This document shows positions 45,508-55,540 of a stretch of DNA of 64,000 nucleotides, piece by piece (position 1 is the stretch's first letter; every line of letters starts with the position of its first letter). Location of the stretch: the NCBI RefSeq assembly GCF_014197435.1, contig NZ_JACIFP010000001.1, forward strand, positions 1,054,001-1,118,000, read 5' to 3'. The position numbers were made by a program, and so were the translations under genes. The DNA is from Gordonia humi. Lineage in GTDB: Bacteria; Actinomycetota; Actinomycetes; Mycobacteriales; Mycobacteriaceae. The notes below the pieces were generated by a model. It made no database searches. It saw only the letters and a list, made by a program, of their open reading frames with translations, and was not told the DNA's origin.

Positions 45508-46133
45508 CGAGGACCGACGAAGTACAGACGAGGATCGACGGGATCGATCGCGGCCCGGCCGCGATCGGCGAGTTCGATCAGGAACGCGCTGAGGCCGCCG
45601 TCCGCGAACTGCTTCTCGCGCTGGGCGAGGACCCCGATCGCGAGGGGCTCAAGCGGACCCCGCACCGGGTCGCCAACGCGTATCGGGAGATGTTCGCCGG
45701 GCTGTACACGGAGCCGGACGAAGTCCTCGCGACCGTCTTCGACGAGGGGCACGACGAGCTGGTCCTGGTCAAGGACATCCCGATGTACTCCACGTGCGAG
45801 CACCACCTGGTCTCGTTCCGCGGCGTCGCCCACGTCGGGTACATCCCCGGCGAGTCCGGTCAGGTGACCGGCCTGTCGAAGCTGGCGCGCGTGGTGGACC
45901 TGTACGCCAAGCGGCCGCAGGTCCAGGAGCGTCTCACCAGCCAGATCGCCGACGCTCTGGTTCGCCGGCTCGATCCGCGCGGGGTGATCGTGGTGATCGA
46001 GGCCGAGCACCTGTGCATGGCGATGCGCGGTATCCGCAAGCCGGGCGCCACCACGACCACCTCGGCCGTGCGCGGCCTGTTCAAGACGAGCGCGGTCTCC
46101 CGCGGCGAAGCGCTGGACCTGATCACGCGGTGA
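45504..46133 (+). CDS. folE: GTP cyclohydrolase I
   Basis: Opens GTP to 7,8-dihydroneopterin triphosphate, first step of folate synthesis. It is 209 residues; zinc ligands in the CEHHLVSF motif (about 97-104) and later Cys in [10 protein letters not shown], with [14 protein letters not shown] in the C-terminal helix. Start overlaps ftsH by four bases and its stop overlaps folP by four, making a coupled operon. Confidence 0.97.
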   Translation: MTRTDEVQTRIDGIDRGPAAIGEFDQERAEAAVRELLLALGEDPDREGLKRTPHRVANAYREMFAGLYTEPDEVLATVFDEGHDELVLVKDIPMYSTCEHHLVSFRGVAHVGYIPGESGQVTGLSKLARVVDLYAKRPQVQERLTSQIADALVRRLDPRGVIVVIEAEHLCMAMRGIRKPGATTTTSAVRGLFKTSAVSRGEALDLITR

Positions 46134-47008
46134 CCACGGTCGGAGACCCGCAACGCACCCTCGTGATGGGGGTGCTCAACGTGACGGCCGACTCGTTCTC
46201 CGACGGCGGACGCTATCTGAACGTCGACGACGCGATCCGACACGGTCTGGCGCTCGCGGAGGCGGGGGCCGACATCGTCGACGTCGGCGGCGAATCGACC
46301 CGGCCGGGTGCCGTCCGCGTCGATCCGGGTACCGAGGCGCAGCGCGTGACGCCGGTGATCTCGGCGTTGGCCGCACACGGCGTGCAGGTGTCGGTCGATA
46401 CGATGCGGGCGTCGGTGGCGGCGGCCGCGCTCGACGCGGGGGCGAGCATCGTCAACGACGTGTCCGGTGGCCGCGCGGACGCGGACATGGGGCGGGTCGT
46501 CGCACAGTCGCGGGCGCCGTGGATCCTCATGCACTGGCGACCGGCGGGCGACGCGAGCACCGAGGATCGGCATTTCACCCATCGAGTGCAGGACGCGGGC
46601 GGCTACCGGGACGTCGTCGCCGAGGTGTCGGGCGAACTGCTCGGTCAGGTGGACGCGGCCGTCGCCGCGGGCGTCGATCCCGATCTCATCGTGCTCGATC
46701 CCGGTCTCGGTTTCGCCAAGAGCAGTGAGCAGAACTGGGCTCTGCTGCACGCCCTGCCGACTCTGGTGGGTCTCGGGTTCCCCGTGCTGATCGGCGCCTC
46801 GCGGAAACGTTTCTTGGGCGCGCTGCTGGCGGCGGACGGCGTCGATCGTCCACCTGCCGGACGCGAGGTGGCGACCGCCGCGGTGTCGGCGCTGTCGGCG
46901 GCGGGCGGTGCGTGGGGCGTACGAGTGCACGACGTCGCGGCCAGCCGTGATGCGATCGAGGTGGCCGCGGCCTGGCGGTCGGGCGGGCAGAGAGGAACCC
47001 ATGGCTGA
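46130..47008 (+). CDS. folP: Dihydropteroate synthase
   Basis: Joins p-aminobenzoate to hydroxymethyldihydropterin pyrophosphate; the sulfonamide target. It is 292 residues with [16 protein letters not shown] (12-27), [35 protein letters not shown] and [13 protein letters not shown] 46130 is coupled to folE by a GTGA overlap. The folate-synthesis identity (FolP1 class) is favoured by the operon context. Confidence 0.96.
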   Translation: MTTVGDPQRTLVMGVLNVTADSFSDGGRYLNVDDAIRHGLALAEAGADIVDVGGESTRPGAVRVDPGTEAQRVTPVISALAAHGVQVSVDTMRASVAAAALDAGASIVNDVSGGRADADMGRVVAQSRAPWILMHWRPAGDASTEDRHFTHRVQDAGGYRDVVAEVSGELLGQVDAAVAAGVDPDLIVLDPGLGFAKSSEQNWALLHALPTLVGLGFPVLIGASRKRFLGALLAADGVDRPPAGREVATAAVSALSAAGGAWGVRVHDVAASRDAIEVAAAWRSGGQRGTHG

Positions 47009-47381
47009 TCGGATCGAGCTGCGCGGACTGCGTGTGCGCGGCAATCACGGTGTGTTCGAGCACGAGAAGCGCGACGGTCAGGAGTTCATCGTCGACGTGA
47101 CCCTGTGGATCGACCTGTCGACGGCCGCGAGCAGTGACGACCTCGCCGACACCGTCGACTACGGTGTCCTCGCGCAGTTGGCCCACGATGTGGTGGCCGG
47201 CCCCTCGCGCGACCTGATCGAGGCGGTCGGCGGTGACATCGCCGACACGATCATGGCCGACGACCCGCGGGTCTCGGCGTGCGAGGTGACCGTGCACAAG
47301 CCGTCGGCGCCGATCCCGCTGACCTTCGACGACGTCGCCGTCGTCACCCGGCGCTCGCGGAAGCCGCGCGGGGCGCGATGA
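47001..47381 (+). CDS. folB: Dihydroneopterin aldolase
   Basis: Cleaves dihydroneopterin to hydroxymethyldihydropterin and glycolaldehyde. It is 126 residues. The N-terminal [20 protein letters not shown] and the catalytic Glu/Lys regions ([17 protein letters not shown]) are typical. ATG 47001 follows AGAGGA and overlaps the folP stop by eight bases. Confidence 0.96.
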   Translation: MADRIELRGLRVRGNHGVFEHEKRDGQEFIVDVTLWIDLSTAASSDDLADTVDYGVLAQLAHDVVAGPSRDLIEAVGGDIADTIMADDPRVSACEVTVHKPSAPIPLTFDDVAVVTRRSRKPRGAR

Positions 47382-47887
47382 ACTCCCGGGCGGTCCTGTC
47401 GGCCGGATCGAATATCGGCGACAGTGTCGGTTTCCTCCGGTCGGTGCTCGACGCGGCCGGGGCCGAGCTCGTCGCGGCCTCGAACGTGTACCGCACCGCC
47501 CCGTGGGGCGGGGTGGAGCAGGACGACTTCGTGAACGTGACGCTCATTGTCGCGGGCGATCGCGGCCCCCGCGAGTGGCTGGAGTTCTGCCGTGACTGCG
47601 AGCGTGCCGCCGATCGCGTCCGCGACGTGCGCTGGGGGCCGCGCACACTCGACGTCGACGTGATCACCGTGGACGTCGACGGGGTCCCGGTGACCTCCGA
47701 CGATCCCGAGCTGATCCTCCCGCACCCGCGCGCACATCAGCGCGCTTTCGTGCTGGCCCCGTGGCTCGAGATCGATCCCGACGCGACGCTGACCGTCGAC
47801 GGTCGCCCGCAGCGGGTGGCCGACCTCCTGGCCGAGCTCGACGCCGACGAGGTCGCCGGGGTACGACGCGGGGGGCCCGTGCGATGA
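47378..47887 (+). CDS. folK: 6-hydroxymethyl-7,8-dihydropterin pyrophosphokinase
   Basis: Transfers pyrophosphate from ATP to hydroxymethyldihydropterin, giving the folP substrate. It is 169 residues, with SAGSNIGD at the start, [17 protein letters not shown], the metal-binding [14 protein letters not shown] and [13 protein letters not shown]. Overlaps folB and DUF3180 by four bases on each side. Confidence 0.96.
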   Translation: MNSRAVLSAGSNIGDSVGFLRSVLDAAGAELVAASNVYRTAPWGGVEQDDFVNVTLIVAGDRGPREWLEFCRDCERAADRVRDVRWGPRTLDVDVITVDVDGVPVTSDDPELILPHPRAHQRAFVLAPWLEIDPDATLTVDGRPQRVADLLAELDADEVAGVRRGGPVR

Positions 47888-48414
47888 CCACGCGTCGACC
47901 GGGCGCCGACCCGGACCCCGACGACGAGCGTCTCGGGATGACGAAGGTGCGCGACCTCGTGTTGATCGCCGTCGTCGCGGGCCTGGCGCTGTGGATCCTG
48001 ATCCGCTACAACTACGGGTCGTTCCCTTCGCTGTCGTGGCCGTCGGGCGCGTTCCTCTATCTCTTGGCGGCGATCGAGGTCGTCACCGGATTCATCGTGA
48101 AGGCGCGGGTCGCCGGGCGCGACATCGGTCGGGCCCGCGGACAGCTCCATCCGATCGCCGCGGCCCGGGTCATGGTGCTGGGCAAGGCGTCGGCGATCCT
48201 CGGCGCGATCGCGTTCGGCGGTTGGGCGGGCGTCCTGGTGTTCCTGCTCAACAACAACATCCTCGACGCCGCACGGGCCGATCGGCCGGCCGCGGTCGTC
48301 GGAGCGATCGGCGGGCTGGCATTGGTCGGCGCCGCACTGTGGCTCGAGCACTCGTGCAGGGCGCCGGACGACCCCGACGCGGACGGCGACGGCGCGGACG
48401 CGGCGCCCGCCTGA
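47884..48414 (+). CDS. DUF3180 membrane protein (Rv3605c-like)
   Basis: A 176-residue protein with four TM segments (about 23-42, 52-72, 98-120, 130-150) and a short acidic tail. Coupled to folK by an ATGA overlap, as Rv3605c is to folK. DUF3180 proteins accompany the folate genes across actinobacteria; function unknown. Confidence 0.9.
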   Translation: MTTRRPGADPDPDDERLGMTKVRDLVLIAVVAGLALWILIRYNYGSFPSLSWPSGAFLYLLAAIEVVTGFIVKARVAGRDIGRARGQLHPIAAARVMVLGKASAILGAIAFGGWAGVLVFLLNNNILDAARADRPAAVVGAIGGLALVGAALWLEHSCRAPDDPDADGDGADAAPA

Positions 48415-48485
48415 GCGGGTCGTGTCGGCGACTCTCCGAGGTCCGGTGAGCGGCGCAGACGCGACGCCCCGGTAAGTTGGCGTGC

Positions 48486-49520
48486 ATGACCGATGAGGCG
48501 GACAGCGGGAAGACTCGAGGCACGAGCAGCTCGGCAGGCCAGTGGGCGATCGCTCTGCTGGTGGTGTTGGCCCTGGTGGCCAGCCTCCTGATGGTGTTCG
48601 GCGGCGACCTGCCGTGGACGGCGACCCTGGCCGTCATCGCGGCGCTGTGGGCCGCGGTGATCGGCGCGGTGATGGTCACCAAATACCGTCGCCAGGTCGA
48701 CACCGCGGAGAATCGGACGCGGGACCAGCGGCTCGTGTACGAGCTGCAGCTCGAGCGTGAGATCGCGGCGCGTCGTCAGTACGAGTCCGACGTGGAGGCG
48801 TCGATCCGTCAGGAGGTGGCCGCCGAGTCGAACCACGAGCTGAATGAGCTCAAGGCCCAGGTCCTCGCACTCCGTTCGAGTCTGGAGCAACTGCTCGGCA
48901 AGTCGCTTCCGGAGTCGCAGATCGCGATCGGTCTGGAACGACCCCGCGAACTCGGCTCCGGGCTGGCCGGTGCGTCGTACGTCGGCGTCGCCGACGATCA
49001 TGCGGCCGCCGAGCGCGACTTCGCAACCACCGCACCGCAAACCGGGGACGGACGCCACGTACCGGGCGAGCCCACCGATTCGGGGCGGATCGAGATGACC
49101 GAGATCATTCCGGTGGTGACCGATGATCCTGCGGACGAGGAGCCGGTGGTGCGGCCGCAGCCGGCACCGCAGCAGCGATTCCCGCAGCCCCCGCCGATGC
49201 CGCAGCGACCGGCGCCGCGGTTCCCCGCGGGGCCGCCGACCGGCCCGCACCAGCGGGCCGCGTTCGGTGCGGGCGCCTACGAGCCGCCGTCGGGTCCGTT
49301 CCGCCAGGCGCCGCCGCGGCCCCCGCAGGGCAGGCCCGAACACGTGGAGCCCCGACCGGTCGAACCCCGACCGGTCGAACCCCAGCAGGCGGATCAGGAA
49401 CCGATCGACGACGGTGCGCACGCGTCGGGCCGTCCGGCCAGTGAACTGCTGTCCCGGCTGCGCGAGGGCGCCCAGAACCAGGGGTCGTCGACCGGCGGCC
49501 ACCGTCGCCGCCGCGACTGA
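48486..49520 (+). CDS. DUF6779-type coiled-coil membrane protein (Rv3604c-like)
   Basis: A 344-residue protein. Two TM helices (about 20-40 and 45-65), then a charged coiled-coil (KYRRQVDTAENRTRDQRLVY to about 140), and a long Pro/Glu/Arg-rich tail containing an exact 15-bp duplicated segment (EPRPVEPRPVEP). ATG 48486 is chosen; TTG 48477 is in frame. Position agrees with Rv3604c between DUF3180 and the DUF2520 gene. Function unknown. Confidence 0.85.
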   Translation: MTDEADSGKTRGTSSSAGQWAIALLVVLALVASLLMVFGGDLPWTATLAVIAALWAAVIGAVMVTKYRRQVDTAENRTRDQRLVYELQLEREIAARRQYESDVEASIRQEVAAESNHELNELKAQVLALRSSLEQLLGKSLPESQIAIGLERPRELGSGLAGASYVGVADDHAAAERDFATTAPQTGDGRHVPGEPTDSGRIEMTEIIPVVTDDPADEEPVVRPQPAPQQRFPQPPPMPQRPAPRFPAGPPTGPHQRAAFGAGAYEPPSGPFRQAPPRPPQGRPEHVEPRPVEPRPVEPQQADQEPIDDGAHASGRPASELLSRLREGAQNQGSSTGGHRRRRD

Positions 49521-49696
49521 GACCGCTACCGCCGGTCGGAACCCGCCCGTGCCGGTCGAGTTCCCATGCTCGCGTAGTCCTCGCGTGAACCCGATCACAG
49601 CGTTGTGGCACCGGCCGGGTGCTGCGCCTATCGTGGTCTGCGGACGTCTGGTACCCGGAGCGCGCGAACCGCGCGTGTGAGGGACTGGAACGAACG

Positions 49697-50620
49697 ATGG
49701 AGGCAGCGGTGGAATCACCGATGGCACCGGCGCGTCTGCGCGTCGGCATCATCAGTGCTGGACGCGTCGGCACTGCGCTCGGTGAAGCGCTCGCCGCCGT
49801 CGGACACCGCGTCGAATCCGTTGTCGCCACGTCGCCGGTCTCCATTACTCGTGCCGCCGAGCGGCTTCCGTTCGCTCAGGTCCGCGGGCTCGCGGACGTC
49901 GTCGCCTCGTCCCAGTTGATCGTGATCGCCGTTCCCGACACCGAACTGGCGGCCGTCGCCGCGCGGATCGCCGAGCACGTGGTACCGGGAAGCATCGTCG
50001 TGCACACCGCGGGCGCCCACGGCATCGGAGTCCTGGAGCCGATCGCCCGTCGCGGCGCGATCGTCGCGGCCACCCACCCGGCGATGACCTTCGTCGACTC
50101 GACCGACGACACCGCGCGGCTGGCGTCGTCGTGCTTCGGTGTGACGGCCGCCGACGAAATCGGCGACGCGATCGCGATGGCCCTGGTCATGGAACTCGGC
50201 GCCACGCCGATCCGGATCGCCGAGACGAGCCGCGCCCTCTACCACGCCGCGCTCGCGCACGGCGCCAACAATCTCAACGCCCTCATCACCGACGCGGTGA
50301 CCGCGCTGCAGGCCGCGATCGGCGGCCCGGCGGGCGACGCCGCTGCCGCCGCCACCGTCGACGGCGGAGGCATCGGACTCGCCGAGCAGTTGCTCGCACC
50401 GCTGGTCACCGCATCCCTGGAGAACGTCCTCGCTCAGGGACGCTCCGCTCTGACCGGCCCGGTGGCACGCGGCGACGTCGACGCCGTCGCCCGGCACCTC
50501 GACGAACTGTCGCAGGTCCACGAAGGCATCGCACGCGGATATCGCGTGCTGGCCGGCCGTGCTGCGGCCCAGCACGACGCCGGTCCCGACATGCGAGCAC
50601 TGCTGGAGGTCCGGCCTTGA
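49697..50620 (+). CDS. Rossmann-fold DUF2520 protein (Rv3603c-like)
   Basis: A 307-residue protein. The N-terminal NAD(P)-type Rossmann domain begins [21 protein letters not shown] (about 16-36) and has IAVPDTELA; the C-terminal helical DUF2520 domain follows [10 protein letters not shown]. Similar to 6-phosphogluconate/ketopantoate reductase folds, and sits directly upstream of panC with a TTGA overlap; it might be a ketopantoate-type reductase in pantothenate synthesis, but that is context only. ATG 49697. Confidence 0.88.
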   Translation: MEAAVESPMAPARLRVGIISAGRVGTALGEALAAVGHRVESVVATSPVSITRAAERLPFAQVRGLADVVASSQLIVIAVPDTELAAVAARIAEHVVPGSIVVHTAGAHGIGVLEPIARRGAIVAATHPAMTFVDSTDDTARLASSCFGVTAADEIGDAIAMALVMELGATPIRIAETSRALYHAALAHGANNLNALITDAVTALQAAIGGPAGDAAAAATVDGGGIGLAEQLLAPLVTASLENVLAQGRSALTGPVARGDVDAVARHLDELSQVHEGIARGYRVLAGRAAAQHDAGPDMRALLEVRP

Positions 50621-51513
50621 CCGACGCACCCCTGTTCACCCCCGGCGAGCTCACGGTGCACCGTGACCCCGCCGAACTGCACCGCGTCAGCAAGGCGTTG
50701 CGCGGTGCGGGCAAGCGTGTGGCGCTGGTCCCCACGATGGGCGCCCTGCACGACGGCCACCTGCAACTGGTCCGCACCGCGCAGCGGTCGGGCAACACCG
50801 TCGTGATCGTGTCGATCTTCGTCAACCCGCTGCAGTTCGGGGCGGGCGAGGATCTCGACGCCTATCCGCGCACCTTCGACGACGACCTCGCCAAATTGAC
50901 GGCCGCCGGCGTCGAGCTGGTGTTCGCGCCGACGGTCTCGCACATGTATCCGAACGGGCCGCGCACCACCGTGAACCCGGGACCGGCGGGCGACATCCTC
51001 GACGGCGCCGCACGCCCGGGTCACTTCGCCGGAATGCTCACCGTCGTCGGCAAGCTCCTGAACATCGCGGCACCGAACACCGCCTACTTCGGCGAGAAGG
51101 ACTACCAGCAACTGGTCCTGATCAACCAGATGGTGAACGACTTCGACATGGACGTCGAGATCGTCGGCGTGCCCACCGTGCGCGAAGCGGACGGACTGGC
51201 TCTGTCGTCACGCAACCGGTATCTGTCCGACGACGAGCGGGAGATCGCGACGACGCTGTCGGCCGCACTGCTCGCCGGAACGCACGCCGCCGAAGGCGGA
51301 CGGGAGGCCATCGTGGCCGCCGCCCGCGCCGTCCTGGACACCCAGCCGCAGATCGAGGTCGACTACCTCGAACTCCGCGGCAGAGGACTCGAGGATCCCC
51401 CGGAGATCGGCGACGGCCGCCTCCTGGTGGCCGCACGACTCGGGTCGGCGCGACTCATCGACAACGTCGGCGTCGCGATCGGCACCGGATTCATCGGAAG
51501 AGAAGAGGGATAG
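50617..51513 (+). CDS. panC: Pantothenate synthetase
   Basis: Joins pantoate and beta-alanine via pantoyl-adenylate. It is 298 residues. The ATP-binding [31 protein letters not shown] and the KMSKS-like ALSSRNRYL are present. Start TTG 50617 overlaps the DUF2520 stop by four bases. Followed by panD and coaX. Confidence 0.96.
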   Translation: MTDAPLFTPGELTVHRDPAELHRVSKALRGAGKRVALVPTMGALHDGHLQLVRTAQRSGNTVVIVSIFVNPLQFGAGEDLDAYPRTFDDDLAKLTAAGVELVFAPTVSHMYPNGPRTTVNPGPAGDILDGAARPGHFAGMLTVVGKLLNIAAPNTAYFGEKDYQQLVLINQMVNDFDMDVEIVGVPTVREADGLALSSRNRYLSDDEREIATTLSAALLAGTHAAEGGREAIVAAARAVLDTQPQIEVDYLELRGRGLEDPPEIGDGRLLVAARLGSARLIDNVGVAIGTGFIGREEG

Positions 51514-51517
51514 ACCC

Positions 51518-51943
51518 ATGCTCCGCACCATGATGACCTCCAAGATCCACCGCGCGACGGTCACCCAGGCCGACCTGCACTACGTCGGCTCGGTGACCAT
51601 CGATCAGGACCTGCTCGACGCCGCCGATCTGCTCGAGGGCGAGCAGGTCACGATCGTCGACATCGACAACGGCAACCGTCTCGAGACCTACGCGATCGCC
51701 GGGGAACGCGGCAGCGGCGTCATCGGAATCAACGGCGCCGCCGCGCATCTCGTTCACCCGGGCGACCTGGTGATCATCATCGCCTACGGCATGATGGACG
51801 AGGCCGAACTCCGCGAGTACTCGCCGAACGTGGTGTTCGTCGACGCCGATAACCGTCCCGTCACTGTCGGCGACGACCCGGCCGACGTCCCCGAGGGCTC
51901 GGGACTGAAGGACCCCCGCGTCCTGGCGACCAGCGCGGTCTAG
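51518..51943 (+). CDS. panD: Aspartate 1-decarboxylase proenzyme
   Basis: Makes beta-alanine from aspartate. The 141-residue precursor is self-cleaved between G24 and S25 (YVGSVT) to give the pyruvoyl group. [20 protein letters not shown] and [19 protein letters not shown] are the family core. It lies four bases after panC. Confidence 0.96.
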   Translation: MLRTMMTSKIHRATVTQADLHYVGSVTIDQDLLDAADLLEGEQVTIVDIDNGNRLETYAIAGERGSGVIGINGAAAHLVHPGDLVIIIAYGMMDEAELREYSPNVVFVDADNRPVTVGDDPADVPEGSGLKDPRVLATSAV

Positions 51944-51956
51944 GCGCGTCGCACCC

Positions 51957-52748
51957 ATGCTGCTCACCGTCGACATCGGGAACACGAACATTCACCTCGG
52001 GGTGTTCGCGGGATTCGGCGATCATGCGGAGCTGATCCGCGACTGGCGGATCCACACGCAGCCGAACTACACGGCGGACGAGCTCGCGCTGCTCCTTCGC
52101 GGTCTGCTCGGATCCGACGTCGAACAGGTCACGGCCGTCGCGACGTTGTCGACCGTGCCGTCGCTGCTGCGTGAGATGCGGGTGACGGCGCCCCGCTACT
52201 TCGGCAACGGGCCGCATGTGCTGCTCGAGCCCGGTGTGCGGACCGGTGTTCCGCTACTGGTCGACAACCCGAAGGAGGTCGGTACCGACCGCGTCGCGAA
52301 CGCGTTGGCGGTGCATGAGAACTTCCCGGACCGACCGTGCATCGTCGTCGCGTGCGGCACGGCGACGGTGGTCGACGCGGTGTCGGCGAAAGGCGAACTG
52401 CTCGGCGGTGCGATCGCACCCGGCATCAATCTCGGTGTGGCGGCGCTGTCCGAGCACACCGTCACCGTCCGGAAGGTGGAACTGCGTCCGCCGCGCAGCG
52501 TGGTCGGGAAGAACACCGTCGAAGCCCTGCAGTCGGGCATCCTCTACGGCTTCGCCGGCCAGATCGACGGCCTGGTGAACCGGGTGCGACGCGACGTCGC
52601 CGGCTTCGACGGGAACGATGTCGCCGTCGTCGCCACCGGCTACCTCGCCCCGCTCATGGTCGGCGAGGCCGCGACGATCACCGACCATCACCCGCACCTG
52701 ACCCTCGACGGCCTGCGACGGGTGTACGAGCGCTCGAAGAAGCGGTAA
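51957..52748 (+). CDS. coaX: Type III pantothenate kinase
   Basis: Phosphorylates pantothenate, first step of CoA synthesis, independent of the CoaA type. It is 263 residues: LTVDIGNTNIHLGVF (phosphate loop), DNPKEVGTDRVANALA, ACGTATVVDAV and GGAIAPGINLGVAAL. ATG 51957 is 14 bases after panD. A 25-bp hairpin follows. Confidence 0.95.
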   Translation: MLLTVDIGNTNIHLGVFAGFGDHAELIRDWRIHTQPNYTADELALLLRGLLGSDVEQVTAVATLSTVPSLLREMRVTAPRYFGNGPHVLLEPGVRTGVPLLVDNPKEVGTDRVANALAVHENFPDRPCIVVACGTATVVDAVSAKGELLGGAIAPGINLGVAALSEHTVTVRKVELRPPRSVVGKNTVEALQSGILYGFAGQIDGLVNRVRRDVAGFDGNDVAVVATGYLAPLMVGEAATITDHHPHLTLDGLRRVYERSKKR

Positions 52749-52762
52749 GCACACCGGCCTCG

Positions 52763-52817
52763 TCGTACTCGGGCACTCGAAACGACCGCTGAGGTCGTTT
52801 CGAGTGCCCGAGTACGA
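52763..52817. terminator. 25-bp perfect hairpin after coaX
   Basis: 52763-52787 pairs with 52793-52817, 25 perfect base pairs and a 5-base loop. It closes the folate/pantothenate run. The stem core is CGGGCACTCGAAACGACC. No U-tract follows. Confidence 0.85.
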
Positions 52818-53003
52818 ACAGAACCCGCCGCCGTCGAGCGGCCGGCCGACTGTGAACGGCGGAACATGCGACGTCACGTCGTTCATCCGGCCGAGCAGAT
52901 ACGGATCGACGCCCATGGACTCGTTGCGGACCGGGACCTGTCCGTCGACGGGTTCGGTGCCTCGGCGACGGTGAGAATCCGCGCAGCGGATACGGTTTCG
53001 TGC

Positions 53004-53444
53004 ATGGAGAAGCTCTACGGCGACGTTGTGAGATCCGGCGACGTCCACCGTCTCGGGGAGTACGCGGTGACGGCGGAGTCGATCATCGATTTCGCGAAGC
53101 AGTGGGATCCGCAGTGGTTCCACGTCGACGAGGCCGCGGCCGACGACGGTCCGTTCGGCGGTCTCATCGCGAGCGGGATCCAGACACTGGCGATCTTTCA
53201 GCGGCTGGCCGTTCCCGCCGTGTTCGATCGGCTCCACGTCCTGTGCGGCAAGGAGATCGAGGGCGTCCGCTTCCTTCGGCCGGTCCGCCCCGGCACCGTC
53301 GTCACCGGCACCATGACCACCACGACGGTGCGGCCCGAGACCGATAAGCGGCGCGTCCTCGTCGCCTACGACGTCGAGCTGATCGACCAGTACGACGAGG
53401 CGGTTCTGGTCGCCGTGATGAGCGTGTACGTGCGTCTGCCGTAG
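53004..53444 (+). CDS. MaoC-like (R)-enoyl hydratase domain protein
   Basis: A 146-residue hotdog/MaoC protein. FAKQWDPQWFHVDEAAADDGPFGGLIASG (about 34-62) contains the hydratase-2 motif with catalytic Asp/His and the conserved Gly. GVRFLRPVRPGTVV is typical of the second half. It could hydrate a trans-2-enoyl-CoA. ATG 53004 is chosen since an in-frame start further upstream adds unlike sequence. It stands alone. Confidence 0.85.
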   Translation: MEKLYGDVVRSGDVHRLGEYAVTAESIIDFAKQWDPQWFHVDEAAADDGPFGGLIASGIQTLAIFQRLAVPAVFDRLHVLCGKEIEGVRFLRPVRPGTVVTGTMTTTTVRPETDKRRVLVAYDVELIDQYDEAVLVAVMSVYVRLP

Positions 53445-53546
53445 GAGTCGGTCGCAACGGACCCGGCCGCGATGCCGACCGCCGCGATCGACGACGACCC
53501 TGCGAAGCTCATCGACCACACGCGGGCCGGATCGACCGCGCTGTGG

Positions 53547-53564
53547 CGCCCGGGTGCCCGGGCG
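53547..53564 (-). terminator. Short hairpin after the metallophosphoesterase gene
   Basis: CGCCCGGG (53547-53554) and CCCGGGCG (53557-53564) 38 bases beyond the minus-strand stop; very GC-rich, nominal 2-base loop. Confidence 0.45.
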
Positions 53565-53601
53565 GTGGCCGGCCGCACGACGCCCGCACGAGCGAATCGC
53601 C

Positions 53602-55266
53602 TCAGCGCAGCGGGTTCGCCAGCAGCAGTTCGCAATTGCGGTCCGCTCCGCTTCCCGCTCGGTCCTCGGCGTGGATGTCGTTCAGCGACATCTCTCGGTA
53701 GAGGGCGGCCAGCCCCTTCTGCGACAGATCCGACGGATCGGCCGTGTACGGTCCTTCGGCCTCGATCAGCGGGGTGAAGATGCTGATGGTGCCGTCGCGG
53801 TTGTCGGCCACTTCGATGATCCGCGCGAGCTGCGGGAAGTCGATGTGGCTGGCGGTGTTGATCTCCCAGAAGCTGTGTCGGGGCGACGAGCCGCGATGGG
53901 GTGTCAACTCGTTGTTGTGAGTGTGGCCGTTGACCCATGCGATCACGTTGGCATGGGTCTTCAGCCGTTCGACGAGGTGCTCGCCGTCGAACTGCGCCTC
54001 GCCGGGTGTCTCCGGATTCGGCATGACCGCCGTCATCGTCGACGACGTGTGGTGGCTGAAGACGATCACCAGTTGATCCGAGTGGGCGGAGATCTGCTTC
54101 TCGACCCAGCTCAACTGCTTCTGGCTGATCGAGCCGTCGGCGATGCCGAGGCTGTTGGTCGTGTTCATCGCGATACCGAGCACGCCCGGCGCGATCTGGA
54201 AGCGGTACCAACTCGGTCCGTCCGGATCGGAGAACCCGTGACCCACCGGTCCGGGCCCGGTGATCGACGGATCGAAGTGGCGCCGGATGAACTCGCGCGG
54301 AGTGAACGGCCGTCGTCGTGCGTCCGCGGTGGCCGGCAGCACGGGACCGGTCGACCTGAGCTTCGCGAGCAGCTGCACGACGGCGGCCGGATCGGACGTC
54401 AGCGCCCGCGCGATCGCGGCGGCGGTCGGATCGGTGCCCGGCAGATCGAACTTCACGTTCCCGAGGTAGAGCCCGTCGATCACCCCGTTGGGGACGGTGC
54501 CGACCATCTGGTCGTCGTGGTTGCCGAACACCGAGTACCAGCGCATGTCCAGACCCGGGCTCGTGTGCGAGCGCATCGCCGCGTGCAGGAGTCCGGGTAT
54601 CGTCGGAAAGTCCTTGTCCTTGTACATGTCCGTCTTATCGAGTTCGGGACGGTAGTACTCGGCCGAGCCGAGCGACTGAACGCCTTCGAAGCGGGTCGGA
54701 TGCCCGGTGTTCGGCGTGATGGTGCCGCCGGACAGCAGCCGCTGATACCACTCGAGTTCCACGATCTCGTGGTTGTCGGTGTTGTCGCCGGTCGACACCA
54801 CGCAGTCGATTCCGCGACCGGTGAACGGTCCGCCCGACAGCGAGTTGATGCGCTTGACCAGTGCGACGGCGCCCTGTGTGCCGAGCGCCTCCTGCGGGCG
54901 GTACGCGCTGCCCAGCAGTGGATGCACATACTCGAACCGCGCGGGACTCTGCACGTCGGAGATGTGGATGTCGGTGATCTGCACGAACGAGGCGAGTCCG
55001 GTCCGTGCCGAATCGCGCGCGGCCTTCGCCTGCGCCAGCTCCTGGCGGACCACCAGCGGCCAACCCCTGCCCTCGACCAACCGGCGGTATCCCTTCGTGG
55101 TCGGTCGGCCCGCGACACCGACCTTCTCCAGCGTCGTCCCGACGGGGTTCGCCGACGCCGTCGCGCCGGGTTCGGCTCGCACCAGCCCCGACGCCACCGA
55201 CGATGCGACCACGGCTCCGGCCGCGGCAGCGCTGCCGCGCAGGAATGTACGACGAGACAAGCTCAT
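53602..55266 (-). CDS. Tat-exported metallophosphoesterase (PPA1498-type)
   Basis: A 554-residue exported phosphoesterase. The Tat signal LSRRTFLRGSAAAAGAVVAS (3-22) ends near VRAEPG. Metal motifs in order: DIHISD (QITDIHISDV), GDNTDN, FGNHDD, FSHHTS, and NGHTHNN, which is the complete calcineurin-like set. It lacks the 5'-nucleotidase C-terminal domain. ATG 55266 follows GGAGG; an in-frame start at 55341 would add 25 unlike residues. Substrate is unknown; it may release phosphate from outer esters. Confidence 0.88.
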   Translation of the reverse strand: MSLSRRTFLRGSAAAAGAVVASSVASGLVRAEPGATASANPVGTTLEKVGVAGRPTTKGYRRLVEGRGWPLVVRQELAQAKAARDSARTGLASFVQITDIHISDVQSPARFEYVHPLLGSAYRPQEALGTQGAVALVKRINSLSGGPFTGRGIDCVVSTGDNTDNHEIVELEWYQRLLSGGTITPNTGHPTRFEGVQSLGSAEYYRPELDKTDMYKDKDFPTIPGLLHAAMRSHTSPGLDMRWYSVFGNHDDQMVGTVPNGVIDGLYLGNVKFDLPGTDPTAAAIARALTSDPAAVVQLLAKLRSTGPVLPATADARRRPFTPREFIRRHFDPSITGPGPVGHGFSDPDGPSWYRFQIAPGVLGIAMNTTNSLGIADGSISQKQLSWVEKQISAHSDQLVIVFSHHTSSTMTAVMPNPETPGEAQFDGEHLVERLKTHANVIAWVNGHTHNNELTPHRGSSPRHSFWEINTASHIDFPQLARIIEVADNRDGTISIFTPLIEAEGPYTADPSDLSQKGLAALYREMSLNDIHAEDRAGSGADRNCELLLANPLR

Positions 55267-55428
55267 GCGATGACCTCCGGATGTCGTGAGTGTGAACACA
55301 CAATGAATCAGACTGTAACCGCCCGAACAAGTGGCCCGCACGCGTTCCTGATCGTCTGATCAAATCGTTATCCGGTGCGATTCCGCGCATCCGTGCACAA
55401 AACTCTTCCCGGTCGCCGCCCGTTGTGG

Positions 55429-55441
55429 CATCCTCGGTGTC
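55429..55441 (+). promoter_or_regulatory. -10 element for a leaderless uORF
   Basis: CATCCT at 55429-55434, with the NANNNT pattern, ends seven bases before the GTG at 55442, so transcription should start at that GTG. TTCCCG at 55406-55411 is a weak -35 candidate at 17 bases. Confidence 0.5.
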
Positions 55442-55477
55442 GTGATCAAGAGCTGTCAGGAGTGTTGTCGCCGCTGA
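55442..55477 (+). CDS. Short leaderless Cys-rich upstream ORF
   Basis: GTG followed by ten codons and TGA: MIKSCQECCRR. Three Cys codons of 11, two of them adjacent. It starts seven bases after a -10-like hexamer and ends 71 bases before the rhodanese ATG, in a different frame from it. Such leaderless polycysteine ORFs upstream of sulfur genes act as cysteine-responsive attenuators in mycobacteria. It is too short to judge by composition; the evidence is position, start and Cys content. Confidence 0.6.
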   Translation: MIKSCQECCRR

Positions 55478-55483
55478 CGTCCG

Positions 55484-55540
55484 CCTCGGTGGACGCCGCG
55501 GTACTTCGCACTCCCCGCTCACCATCGATCACATCCGAGG
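55484..55540 (+). promoter_or_regulatory. Possible ribosome-site sequestering pair in the rhodanese leader
   Basis: CCTCGG at 55484-55489 is complementary to CCGAGG at 55535-55540, which holds the GAGG ribosome site eight bases before ATG 55549. CCTCGG also lies in the loop of a small hairpin (CGTCC 55478-55482 with GGACG 55491-55495) just after the uORF stop, so a ribosome stalled in the uORF could switch the pairing. Confidence 0.4.
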
